Of a stretch of 64,000 nt of DNA, positions 1-13,300 are shown in pieces. Origin of the DNA: Gari tellinella (lineage: Eukaryota; Mollusca; Bivalvia; Cardiida; Psammobiidae); contig OV277866.1 in the NCBI GenBank assembly GCA_922989275.2, forward strand, positions 73,196,328-73,260,327, read 5' to 3'. The translations under genes were made by a program, and so were the position numbers. Each line of letters opens with the position of its first letter. Position 1 is the first letter of the stretch. Under the pieces are notes generated by a model that saw only the letters and a list, made by a program, of their open reading frames with translations, searched no databases and was not told the origin of the DNA.

Positions 1-461
1 TCCACTCGTGCTAGATGCAAGTGCATGTGCACTGATAAACAGTTTAGATGTCCGTAATAACCCTACTCCAGACTAAGTATATCTAAGGCGGCAGCATGAT
101 TTAGCCAAAATTTTGTGTCACCTGCTGTAGGCAGAGGTGACACTTAGGGATAACTTTTCCAGGTGTCTGTCCGTCCGTCCGCCCGCCTGTCTGTTCCTCA
201 CTCTTTTTGTGTCACGCCTCATAACTCATGTTCTACTGAAGCCTTTAGGATGAAACTTCATTTATGGAAAGAGCTTGACAAGTGGAAGTGTATTGTTAAA
301 GGGTCATAACTCTTGTATCAATATTGTGAGAGTTATTGCCCTTTTCAACATTTTCTTTTCATGCAGATTTCTTCTGTTTTACTGAAGATTTTGAAATGAA
401 ATGAAATTTATTTTATGGAAAGAGAATGTTATACTGATGCTTGCTGGTAGGTGTTCTGAGG

Positions 462-2841
462 GGTTTACGGACATTTCGCTACACGGCGTTTCGCTACCCT
501 GGACGTTTCGTTACAGTCGTTTCGCCACCTACCGGTAAGTCGTTTCGCTACCCAATTTTTCTAATGACCTTAACCGATATTTTTTGGGTTAAATATGATA
601 TGGCGATATATTATTAGGCTAAAATGTATATTACATACTTATTTTTGAATGAATAATTGAAAAAATGATCGATTTATTGACAAACATCGTGTAAGTTACT
701 AAAACTAGGCGCTGCTATATTTCTATGTACATGTATAAATATAATATTTTAGCGTAATTGCTACTTATAAATATAAATATATTGGATCCAGACGAGACGC
801 CATGTTATGCGGCCACTCGTGGGGATCTTAAATGGCTATTAGAAATTAATTATAGTTATTAGTAAAAAAAAAAAAAAATTTTTACGGCGAACTATGTGAA
901 CAGTTGTTACGCTGCCGCATACAACTTATGCCAGTTGACCATTAGAATGCAGGGTTTAGAGCATGAAATGAACGTGGTGTGAATGATAGAATAAGTAGCA
1001 AACCGATTGGATCCATGTTAGACGCCGAGTTATGGATCTAATCTGTCTGCATAAGCCAAACAGTCTTGAAGTAAGTCTGCATTAATTCTAGTAAAAAGAG
1101 GTTTACATATGAATCAAGCAAGCATGATTTAAATATGAGAATGACTTTTTAATTTGATAATTATACATGTGTTAACACATTAACCCTAGTGTCTACTAAA
1201 ATGGACAAAGTCTGCATGGTGTGATCACTCTCCAGAACGATTCTAATGAGTAATGACACCACAGTATCCGGCGCATACACATGGTGTCTGCTTTAGAGAA
1301 CAGTTTAGAAGATATGGCTATTGCGTGTATATATAGCGATATGAATGTCCAACATCCAAACAGTTAGGATCCTGATCAGACGCCGATTTTCCCGGCGTCC
1401 GTGTATTATCCAGGCTGTCTGTAACTTTTATTTCTTTCGGGGTACCTAACGCAGTGAAGGGTTTAAATATTATATACGTGCTAAAACATTTATACAGTGA
1501 AGTTACATGGGATACTATATATAACATATTATATTTGAGATAATATATATCTTTTCCACGCCCATAACGTATAAAAACGTTTTGACGTGTTGGGAGACTT
1601 TTCTAAAGCCGTACCGCCGATCACACTTTACTTTAAAGACAATGTATATATATATATCTGCTTTATGCAAGACAAAAGTAATGCTAAAACTCTACGTTAC
1701 ATGTGCCAAGCATGAAGCAATACATATTAAATCAGCACATGCCTGTATATGACACAGCAGGAGAGTTTGATCAGGATGCATAAAGGAGTGTCAAACAGTT
1801 TGAAACCTGATCAGATGCTGAGTTACCCAATGATGACACATTTAAAAATTGAAGTGGGTTAATTTATTCCTTAAAGTAAATTTCATTCTAAAGTTAGGAA
1901 ATCATTAGGAATGCAATCAATTCGATTGCTGGTGCTGTTTTAATCGATCGTTGACTCGGCACGTGCCGGTGTAATGAAATAAAGTGACCCCCATAATAGA
2001 GTGACCCCCCTGTCGAAATATTTTGACCGGGGGTCACTCTATTACGGGGGGTCACTTTATTTCATTACACCGGTATACAGTAAAACCTTTGTTCGACGTC
2101 ACTCAATGATAATGTTCAGTGATCTTCAAAGACACTGTATATCTGCTTAATGCAGGTCAAAAGTATTGCAAACATTCTCCTATGAGTTTTCTACCTTACA
2201 TTTGTCATGCGTTAAGCAGTACCTTTCTATACGCATGTCAATTTATTATGCGAGTGCTATAAATAGTCGTTTATAATATTATAACACAGATTTTATTGTT
2301 TCGGCACGTGCGGGTTAATTTACTCTTTAAAGTAAAATTTCATGTGAAAAAAATTATAATCATTCATTTTCGTCGCGCATGCATTAAATAAAAACATATA
2401 CAATTTTAACTCTGAAATTTAACTCTTTTTCTCCTTTTATTTAAGTATATTTTGGTAAATTATCATCAAATTATATTAATCTTTCTTTATTTATGATTTA
2501 AATTGATTCTCTGAGTTTTAATTACTACAGATTCATTAATTTTCCTGCGCGTGTGTTAAATAAACATACACAATATTAACTCTGAAATTTAACTCTTTTT
2601 TCTCATTTTATTCAAGTTTATTTTGATAAATTATCATCAAATTATATTATTTTTTCTTTATTAATGGATTAAATTGATTCTCCGAGTTTTTATTACTACA
2701 GATTAATTAATTTTCCCCTATTTTAAACATTGGGTAGGGAAACGTACAGGTAGCGAACTGTCCGGGGTAGCGAAAGGACTTCAGGTTGGGTAGCGAAACG
2801 ACTGTAGCGAAACGTCCAGGGTAGCGAAACGTCTGGTAACC
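462..2841. mobile_element. 2.38-kb TIR element with 8-bp target duplication and TTTCGCTAC end repeats
   Basis: TTCTGAGG occurs at 454-461 and 2842-2849. The termini GGTTTACGGACATTTCGCTAC and the reverse complement of GTAGCGAAACGTCTGGTAACC match imperfectly. Four or five copies of TTTCGCTAC or a variant crowd each end in opposite orientation. A hAT-like origin fits the 8-bp duplication. No long ORF is inside, so it is non-autonomous. A near-perfect palindrome at about 1970-2070 (GTAATGAAATAAAGTGACCC) lies within it. Confidence 0.85.
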
Positions 2842-3345
2842 TTCTGAGGAACCCATCTATTTTTATATTAATGTATTCCTAAGTGTCATGTGTACCAATC
2901 AAATTGTAATCCAGGTGGTTACCCATCCTGGCCATGCAGAGCGTTGCTTAACTTCATTAACCATACAAACGCTCAACAATTTGACTATAAAAGCTAGCAG
3001 ACTTCCACTGTGCAGTGTTGTTACTAAGAAGGTTTTCTGTACACTGTGTGGAAGTGTTTATGTAGGCCTGAATTTCTCCCACATTTCTCCCCATTTTCTC
3101 TTGACTTTCCCTCAAAGTCTCATCTTCTCACATGGCAGTCCTCACTCAGAGGGCAGAGACAATGCAACCTGGATCATGTCATCCCAAGTCCCACCACTTC
3201 CCCCAAATTTTGTAATTTGCACTGGCTGAAAGTAATCTCTAGGCCAGCACTGAGTAGAACATTGCTTCACTTCAATAACCATATAAACAAAACAGATACT
3301 CAATAATTTGACTACAAAAGCCTGCTTCCACAGTCATACTGTAAA

Positions 3346-3601
3346 ACTGTTAACCCTTTGAACCTTAGTCCCGCATATAGGCGTCCTTTTCAAACAGTGT
3401 ACATGTGAATAGTTCCCTTGTCCTATGCAAACAGGGAAGACCCAGATCAGAGGGCTCCGAGAGGAGCCCTCTGATCAGGGTCTTCACTGTTTGTCATAAT
3501 GCCAAACATTGACAAAAACAATCCTTAAAAGTCAGAAATGAACTAGACTAAAATGGAAACTGGAATTGTCCATTTAAAGTTTCAGGGAGGAAAGAGTTAA
3601 T
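3346..3601. mobile_element. piggyBac-like MITE, CCCTTTGAACC family
   Basis: The element is TTAACCCTTTGAACCTTAGT .. AGGGAGGAAAGAGTTAA with hairpin AGATCAGAGGGCTCC..GGAGCCCTCTGATC. Other copies lie at about 13636-13791, 14585-14800, 16215-16520, 38700-38990, 50630-50835, 61130-61330 and 62522-62774. Confidence 0.82.
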
Positions 3602-4216
3602 ATAATATACTCCTTTTCCCTCACATAAGTAAGACATCTGATGATGAATAATCAAGTGTTGTACTGGGGTATGTGACAGCAATTTCCCTTCCTTTAACCA
3701 ATTACGCCGTAAATACCCTGTACTTCTCTTCTGTGCACACCTTTATTTTATTCCTTCACTGAAGAAAATGGATCCACTTTGTAGTCATGAATGTGCAGCA
3801 TAAAAGGTATTTTCTATATCCTATCAGATGGTTTCAAGCTGAAAATAATGCAAAATGTGTACATTCTGCTTTATTTTAAGCCTTCTTTATGTGGTCATCT
3901 GTCTTCAAAATTAGAAATAGACTATGGGGTATAAGAGGAAGCAGAAAAACTTTTTTTCTTCATTTTTTGGGTTTTGGGTGCCCTTTCATTTGTAAGGAAT
4001 GACAACATATCCTTTTTGTCGTCATCATACATAGCCATTGTTTGGCAGTTTTGTAACTATGTCCAATTTGCAATTTGGACTAAGACTAGTTATAAATGGA
4101 CTTAGTACTGAATGCAGAATTTTGCAGCTAATATTTGACCCCCATCCAAAAATGTCACATAGGCCTACTTTTTCTCACAGATCTCGGCCTCTATTTGGGT
4201 TAGTTTTGTTTCAGCC

Positions 4217-4330
4217 ATGAATGAAGAGTCACTCAAGCTGTGTGAGAAGTTGGTGCCAACCACATATGTGCAACAAGGAGTCCAAGCTAAGAAAATCCAC
4301 GAGCAGAAAATACGCATCTTGATACAACAT
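4217..4330 (+). CDS. SEPSECS: SEPSECS coding exon 1 (aa 1-38)
   Basis: The exon encodes the N-terminal helix, starting [14 protein letters not shown], and ends in phase 0 at the donor GTAGGT (4331). The start was chosen because it aligns with the N-terminus of animal SepSecS. A TTTCAG at 4209-4214 directly before CCATG looks like a splice acceptor, so the transcript may begin in an unseen upstream exon. Confidence 0.85.
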
Positions 4331-7300
4331 GTAGGTTAACATATACAGTAAAACCTATCTATTACAACCACTAAAATAAAGGCTAATTGATTGTATAAAA
4401 GACAGGTGATAGCTTAACTCATAATCCCCTGAAACTTTATTGAACAATTCCAATTTCAAAATAAGTCTAGTCCATTTTTTACTATTTAGGGTTGATTTTA
4501 ACAATATATTTCAAAATTAAAAAAACCCCAGTGTTGACCCTGATCAGATGACTAATTAAGGAGCCCTCTGATCAGGGTCTACACTGTTTGCATATAACAA
4601 GTGTAATCTTCACTGGTACACTGTTTGTAAATGACTTATCACTAGGGTTGAATGTGTTAAAGCACAGTGACAGTAAAACAGAAAGCTCCTAAAGGAGCTT
4701 CCTGTTTTACTGTCATCGTGCTTTAAGCAATCACACGTCGTATACACCTAATAGTTAATACAATTTTGTGGTCGTAATAGAGAGGTTTTACTGTATAAAT
4801 GATGTTTGTATTGATTACATTTAACCTTTTTACTCATAATAAGGCAGTTTTCTCAGCTATACATATTTCTTATAAAAAAATTGTCCTGTTGGATAAGCCA
4901 TAGGAAACTTTTCCTACACCCTGATAGGCAGCTGGTAGGGAACTGTTTGCTTTATTATTTACATTATGCTTTAATAAGTCACATATCTTAATATCTGTGC
5001 GTCTTTTCAGTAGTCATAAAAACAACAACTTTCCGTACAGTCAAACTTCCAAAGAAGATAAATCTGTAGCCCATTACACAGGTTGCAGGTAAATGCAGGC
5101 TACAATTAAAACAGAAATCTCCAACAGTTTTGTAATAACAGTGGAGAATATGTTATTCTTTCCCGTTTAAACGCAAAGGAAACACAAACACAAAACACTA
5201 AAATATAGAAAAGGACAACTTTTTGACAATTCTGACTTTTCATTTTTAGCTCGCACTGTACGAAGTACATGACGAGCTATTGCAATACCCCCGGTGTAGT
5301 CGTCGTGAACAGCGTAAACAATTTTAAGAAAATAACTATAACTTCTATGTCCCTTGAGGAATTGCTTTCATAGTTGGTATGTGTGTGTATATGGGCAAGA
5401 CCTTTCCATGCACAGAAAAATTTGGACCCCTGTGACCTTGACCTTGAACTTAGGGCCCGCGTTTAGGTTTCGAAATCTGTGTTTAGGTTTCGAAAAATGC
5501 CTATAACTTCTATGTCCCTTGAGGTATTGCTTTCATAGTTGGTATGTGTGTGTATATGGACATGACCTTTCCATGAACAGAAAAATTTGGACCCCTGTGA
5601 CCTTGACCTTGAACTTAAGGCCCGCGTTTAGGTTTCGAAATCTGTGTTTAGGTTTCGAAAAATGCCTATAACTTCTATGTCCCTTGAGGTATTGCTTTCA
5701 TAGTTGGTATGTGTGTGTATATGGACATGACCTTTCTATGCACAGAAAAATTTGGACCCCTGTGACCTTGACCTTGAACTTGGGGCCCGCGTTTAGGTTT
5801 CGAAATCTGTGTTTAGGTTTCGAAAAATGCCTATAACTTCTATGTCCCTTGAGGTATTGCTTTCATAGTTGGTATGTGTGTGTATATGGACATGACCTTT
5901 CCATGCGCAGAAAAATTTGGACCCCTGTGACCTTGACCTTGAACTTGGAGCCCGCGTTTAGGTTTCGAAATCTGTGTTTAGGTTTCGAAAAATGCCTATA
6001 ACTTCTATGTCCCTTGAGGTATTGCTTTCATAGTTGGTATGTGTGTGTATATGGACAAGACCTTTCCATGCACAGAAAAATTTGGACCCCTGTGACCTTG
6101 ACCTTACCTTAAGGCCCGCGTTTAGGTTTCGAAATCTGTGTTTAGGTTTCGAAAAATGCCTATAACTTCCATGTCCCTTGAGGTATTGCTTTCATAGTTG
6201 GTATGTGTGTGTATATGGACATGACCAATCCTTGCTCAGAAAAATTTGGACCCCTGTGACCTTGACCTTGAACTTAAGGCCCGTGTTTAGGTTTCAAAAT
6301 CTGTGTTTAGCTTTTGAAAAATGCCTATAACTTCTATGTCCCTTGAGGTATTGCTTTCATAGGTTGTATGTGTGTGTATATGTACAAGACCTTTCCATGC
6401 ACTGAAAAATTTGGACCCCTGTGACCTTGACCTTGAACTTAGATCCAGGGTTAAGGTTTCGAAATCTGTGTTTTGGTTTCAAAAAATGCTTATATTTCCT
6501 ATGTCCCCTGAGGTGTAACTTCATACATGTATTTGATTTTCATGTTTATATGGACAAGACCTTTCCATGCAGGCAAAAAGGTTGAACTCGGTGACCTTGA
6601 GTGTGCTTTTAAGTTTCTAAATGTGCCGATGGCGAGCTTTGTTGTCTCTGACAACTCTTGTTATCTGAGTGGCAAACAGTTTGGAGCCGAATCAGACGCC
6701 GGGTTACCCGGCGTCTGATCAGGCTCCAAACTGATTGCATCGGAAATAATAGTTTTAGCGTGAGCGCGTTTATTGGGAAAGAATAACGTTTTCTCCACTG
6801 TATCAGTCTTTACAGCATTTCTTTCTTCTTCCTCAAAATTTTTATGAGTGTTTTAAAAGCTATTCTTTCTTTGTTTCTGATTTAGAGAAAGCTGCCAGAG
6901 GAGGGATGGGATGATCAGACAATAGAGCTACTTCTACAAGAGCTGTCGACCATGGACAGTAACAACTTCCCAGGCAATTGTGGTGTAGGAGAGAGAGAAG
7001 CTCGACTCTCCTCCAACCTGGTAGCAAGGCGTCATTACAGGCTCGGTCACGGTATAGGAAGGTCGGGTGATATAACAGCTATACAGCCCAAGGCTGCAGG
7101 TTCAAGTCTCCTCATGAAGATTACAAATGCTCTGGCTTTAGATGCCATTAAAGTAGCAGGTTTGTATTGAACAAGTCTATGTTTACACATTATCCCATAG
7201 CCTGTTTCTAACTTTGAAGATAGGTGATCCCTTAACCCATTACCCCATAGCCTGTTTCTAGTATTGGTATAGGTGACCACTAAAAGCAGGTTGAAAGTAA

Positions 7301-10300
7301 AGCAGAATGCACATTCTGTTTACTTTGAGCCTGCTTTAAGCTAACTGCTGCTAGAATATAGAAAATATTTCTTTTGATACATGTTTATGACTGTATAAAT
7401 TGGAACTATTTTCTTCAGTGGAGGGATAAATTTGATGAGCTAAAAGGCGCTTCTATGAGGGCAAGGGTTAAAGCAGGTTGAAAGTAAAGCAGAATGTGCC
7501 TTAAGGCTTATTCTGTTTTACTTTCAGCCTGATTTAAGCTACCATCTACTAGAACATAGAAAATATTTCTTATACTACATATTCATGACTGTATAAAGTG
7601 GAACTATATTCTTCAGTGGAGGAATGAATATAAAGCGTGAAAAGGCGTATTTATGGGTTAATGTGTTCAGCTCTGCTAGATAAAAATAATAACAGGGCTT
7701 CAGATAAAAGTGAGTAAATAGATCAGCTTAAACAGTTTTCCATGTCTCCACCAAACCTCATGTTATCTTTATGCAAGCCTCACAGTCAGTGCTTTCTCCC
7801 CTTTCAGAATTCAACAGCCCTATTTCATGCAATGGCATATTAATGTTTATAACATAACTTGCGGTCTGGGAGTGGCATAAAGTCATTATGTAAATATAAT
7901 AATCCACTAGTGGAATATTGCTTTTTTTGGCTCTGGCTCAACCTGCTCGTCCACAAGTGCTGCATGTAGCGGGGCGCCAAATGACGTCATTTGCGACGAT
8001 GTTAATGTAAACAATGTAAAGTTTTGGCGGAAAATCTATATAGTGGAGGGTCTACAAACTACGGCTTCAATCAATTTAATAGGTGCTTAACCTTGTTATG
8101 TGATAAATAGAATCTCATATTCGTGCTCATTATTTATAATTTTTAATAAACTCGTTGACTAAAATGAATATGACGCTTGCCAAGGATCGCGTCATATTAT
8201 TCTAGTCAACTCGTTTATTAAAAGTGATCATTAATGACCACTCATACAAGATCCTCTATCTATTCTGTGTTCTTAAAAGTGTATAAATAGAAACATTAAC
8301 TAACCTGCATTGCAAGAGGCAAGTTTGCATCATCTGAAATTACAGTATGTGTATCATGTAACTGTTTGGTCAGTATTGAATTTAGAAGTAATTCAAGCTA
8401 AACCTTCAGGGCTCCACTGATAAGGGGGGTATTTCAAGAACTAAAATCTTTATTTCTTTATTTAAACCCTATGGTGTCACTACTCATTAGAATCGTCTCT
8501 CCGAGACGATTCTAAAGAGTAGTTAGACGACAGAATTTGATGGTGAAATGAGTGAGAAAGTGTTGGATTTGTTCAATTTACCTGCTCTTATCTGGAGCCC
8601 TGAACCTTACTGTGAATGACAATCACTTTGCTCCTCAGCTCTGTGGGTTTGAATCCCAGTCTGGGAATTTCCGATTTTTCATGTGGTGAAGCCTTCCAGC
8701 TGGCTTGCGGAAGTTCAGTGGTTCTGCCCACTTGGCGATTTATGCCTGAAACAGTGTATAAAGCGCATCTGGGGTCTTCCTCCCCCTGTAATTAGTAGTT
8801 GGATGTCCAAGTATGACTGAAATATTGTTAACCTATAACCGCTTAGCCTTTTTCTAGTAATAAAGATAGGAGACCACTTGGCCTTAAGGCACATTCTGCT
8901 CAACTTTCAGCCTGCTTTAAGCTACCATCTATTAAGATATAGAAAACAGTAGTTATAATGCATATTCATGTCTTCAATGGATAAATCAAATAAAGGTGTC
9001 AAAAGGCATATTTATTGGGTAATGGGTAAAAGCGACACATAATCATAACAAATCAAGGTACATTGTAAATCTTAACTCTTACAGTGGAGAATCTGTTATT
9101 CTTTCCCGTTTAAACGCAAACGTACGCAAAGCACTAAAACGTAGAAAAGAACAACTTTTGGACAATTCTGATATTTCATGTTTATCTAGGTGGCAAACAG
9201 TTTGGAGCCTGATCAGACGCCGGGTTACCCGGCGTCTGATCTGGCTCCAAACTGTTTGCACTGCAAATAATAGTTTTAGCGTAAACGCGTTTATTGGGAA
9301 AGAATAACACATTCTCCACTGTATCATGCTAGAGGCAGATTAGTTGCAATACTGTAACTGTATTGTGGATACTTTCAGCCTGCTTTAAGCCACCACCTGC
9401 TAGAATAAAGAAAATATTTTTTATGATACATATTCATGACTGTATAAATTGGAACCATTTTCTTCAGCAGAGGAATAAATTGAATGCGCTAAAAGGCGCT
9501 TCTATTGGGGAAAGGGTTAACTCTTACCATGCTAGAGGCAGATTAGTTGCAATACCGTAACTGTATTGTGGATACAGTGGTCTAGAGGTACAGTACTGCA
9601 GCCAGAGGCAGATATGACTGCAACAGTGATTACCTAAAAGCAAACAGTTTGGATCCAGATGAGACGCTCTGTAACATGGCATTTCATCAGGATCCAAACT
9701 GTTTGACACTCAGACCCTGTTTTGAAAGTAAATTCAGAAAATTCAATTTTAGGAAAAGTAGCAGACGACAATTGTTGCAGACGTAAAAAAAATACCCAGC
9801 ATGCAAAGTGTAAACTTGTGTCAAATATTGTTGCTAGACATGAAACTACCATTACTTAAAGCTTTTGTTTAGCATTTTCTAATGAAATTTGCACAGGGAC
9901 AATGTCGGTGTCAAGCTGTTTTGTTGTTCCCATGGCAACTGGCATGAGCCTGGTTTTATGTATGCTGACCCTTAGGCTACAGAGACCCAAAGCAAAGTAT
10001 GTGATATGGCCAAGAATTGACCAGAAGTCATGCATCAAGTCAATGATAACAGCAGGTTAGTTAGAACTGTCAGTATGTTGACGTTTTCTTTAAACTTTTC
10101 TTGATGTCTTTATCAAATCCTGCATATACATGTATGCAGAGATAGACATACTCAATCATACATTTTAAAGGGACTCGCAACCGGATGGTGTACTAGTCAA
10201 AATAAAATAAAATACTCAAATAAAAGCAAATTTGTGGCATTATTTGGCTTCTGACATTAAAAAAATATGATCAGTCCAAAAAAAGTCTCAAGAATCGTCA

Positions 10301-13300
10301 CCGAATCTTAGATTTTTAGATATTTTCCATCGCTTTTCTATATCGACTAGTAGACGGTATAGTTGTTGTTGTTGCTTCTCTACACGGGCTCAGACATAAA
10401 CACGAGCCGAATTACGAAGTTGTATGCACTTTCGATCGCTACACATTGAAATACGTTAAATCGATCCGAGATAAACGGATAGTTCCGTGGTCCATTGGTC
10501 TAAGCGGTTTCCCCTATTTTGCCTTCTGTCCGCCAATGCCGGGCCCCGGGTTCGAATCCCACCAGAGACCAATATTTTTTTTTATTGAAATACATTTTTT
10601 TTAAACAGAATTTCTTATCCTAAACTAATTCTTTACCATTTATATAAGCGTTTGACACATATTTACAAATTACTATTTTTAATGCACCATCTGGTTGCGA
10701 GTCGCTTTAACAACAGGTGTCTACTTTACCCATTACTCCATTGCCTGTTTCAAGTTTGAAGATGTGTCTGCACTTACAGCAGGTTGAAAGTAAAGCAGAA
10801 TAAGCCTTAAGGCACATTCTGCTTTACTTTCAGCCTGCTTTAAGTTTCAATTTGCTAAGGTATAAAATATATTTCTTTGATATATATTCATAACTGTATA
10901 AATTGCAACTATTTTCTTCAGTGAAGGAATATATTGGTTATGTAAAAAGGCATACCTATGGAGTAACGGGCTGTGGGGGGTCAATCGATCATGTCCGTCA
11001 ATCGTCAAACTTTAATTTCTTGACACAAAGCGGTGCAGGGCCTATAGTACCATCCTTGCCCATTGGTTAGTCCATTTCGGTTAAATGTTTGGCTTTAGGT
11101 CAGTTATGGACACACAACCTAACATTCTCAATGAGTACAGCATACATTACAGTTTTGTCACCTTGACATTTGACCTTATAATTTCTATGACCTTGGTCAA
11201 GTGTTTTGTTTAAAGTTATTTATTTCAATGGACTCCTGCTTGCTTAAGATGAACTGGAATCACTGGATATAATGAAAAACTGGATAAGACAACATGCTTT
11301 TTAGGTCCCTACCTGTAAAATGGTTCTGTTAATACAACATGGCGGTGATTATCACAGTTTGACAAGTGGCTTACAAAGGTGACAGTACTTAATTGCTTAG
11401 CTGCTCATCACCTCTGATAACAAAACATTACCCAACAAACATGTTTTGTATGGTAAGCGGACACGAGCCTCCCGGCCAATTTTGCACGGGCGGACACGAG
11501 ACCCCGCCTGTTTTGCGCGTGCGGACATGAGCCACCAGACCCACCGTATGATAAGAAACATGTTTTATTGTTGAAAAATTAGTTTTAAAACTCGTTTTTA
11601 AGTGTTTTTTTTGGTCATAATTGCACTTTATATATTGTGCTTTTAACCCCAAATGTATAAGAACTTTGATATGTTTGAGAATTATGAGACACAAACAACA
11701 CCTTTAGCTTACGATTAGAAGGACAATAGATTCAATCTATCTATCAAACTTACACGTTTCACTGGCGGTGTTTCTTCAGTAAAAAGAGTCAATTAAACAG
11801 TTAATTCCATGTATCATCAAAGTGTTACCGACAGTTTGATGCGCTAATAGGCAACGATTATCTTTTGTCACTATTGTGAAATCAAGTTGACAATATAAAT
11901 TATTAGATCTATCATCATTATATTTTCCCTAAGATGTATCATGATTAAAATGAAACAATGTCTGTCAATCGTTTTGTATATATGCTATTGATAAGATATT
12001 CAAACAACTGGAACTAATTAGTTTACTGGGCTCCGTATTTGTTTGGATCCAGATCAGATGCTTGGTGTCTGATCGGACTTCTTACTGTTTGATACCCATA
12101 TTCTGCAAAAAAGATAACAGCCACTGATGCTATATCAACATAGTAGATCTATATTAAAAAAAACTTTTATGTTAATAAAGTTTACCGGTACTTATTAAAT
12201 ATTCATAATAGGTTGAGTTTTCGATTTATACAAAAAAGGTAACAGGTTAAATTTTCAAGAAGAAAAATGGCATTTCTTATGTCATAGCTAATCTAATATT
12301 GTTATCATTCATGATTATTCTCTTTGATTTTATGGCTGAATGCATGTAACAAAAATGTGACGTGTGTTTTGACGTGATTTTCTTTGAAAAAGGCCCTTAG
12401 AGGTCGAAATATTAGAAAAGAGCAGTATATATATTAACATTATATTTGGTAAAATTAAAAAAAATAATTTCAGATTTAATTTCTATGCCTTTCTATCTTT
12501 CTTTCCTTCTAATCAATTTTGTATTAAATGTATGATAAGTAAAAATTCCTTTATATGCAAACTATTCACAAAGAAATTTCATTGTTTGGATAACACAAAA
12601 TAATTTGTAATAACAATGATAAACAATCAACAGATGCATTTCTAGTTCTAGAGTGATAATAATTTAACCCATTACCCCATAGCCTATTTCTCATATTGAA
12701 GATAGTGGACCACTAAAAGCATGTTGAAAGTAAAGCAGAATGTGCCTTAAGGCGCATTCTGCTTTACTTTCAGCCTGCTTTAAGCTACCATCTACTAGAA
12801 AATAGAAACCATTTCTAATGATAAACATTCATAATTGTATAAATTGGAAATATTTTCTTAAGTGCAAGAATAAATAAGGGGCGTAAAAAGGCGTATTTAT
12901 GGGGTAATGGGTTAAGGTTTCAGCTATAAAGGTATACATTCAGGTTTTGAACCAGTGGTTATAGAGAACAGATTGGAGGGAGATGAACTGAGAACTGATG
13001 TAGAAGCTGTAGAAGCCAAGATACAGGAGCTAGGAGCAGAGACTGTCCTGTGTGTCATGACTACTACCAACTGCTTTGCCCCACGGGTTCCAGACAGGTA
13101 AGGAACATTGTCGAAAGGGCCTTGGGTCCAAGGTTATAAAGCTTTTCAGTTGAGTCTAAAGTCGTTCTCAAGCATTTGATTGGTCAGATTTGAGCTTAGA
13201 CTCAGCTCAAACGCTTGGACCTTATTCTTCATATCGCTAGGAAAAAGTCTTTGATCAGAACTCCAGATAAGGAATGTCCCTTGAGGTACATCTTTCATAG

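Larger units (their letters stand above)
1..4216. other. Upstream flank of SEPSECS: repeats, no gene
   Basis: About 100-453 resembles the head of a tandem-core element (GTGTCACCTGCTGTAGGCAG, GTCCGTCCGTCC). The 2.38-kb TIR element follows, then a diverged ~315-bp direct repeat (2930-3010 and 3245-3335), a CCCTTTGAACC MITE (3346-3601) and an inverted CCCATTACCCC-type MITE (about 3690-3930). The 280 bp before the SEPSECS ATG look non-repetitive and may hold 5' UTR and an intron end. Confidence 0.7.

Noticed and set aside
2888..3229. 113-codon plus-strand frame upstream of SEPSECS
   Set aside because: It overlaps a diverged direct repeat, has no splice context and no recognisable protein signature.
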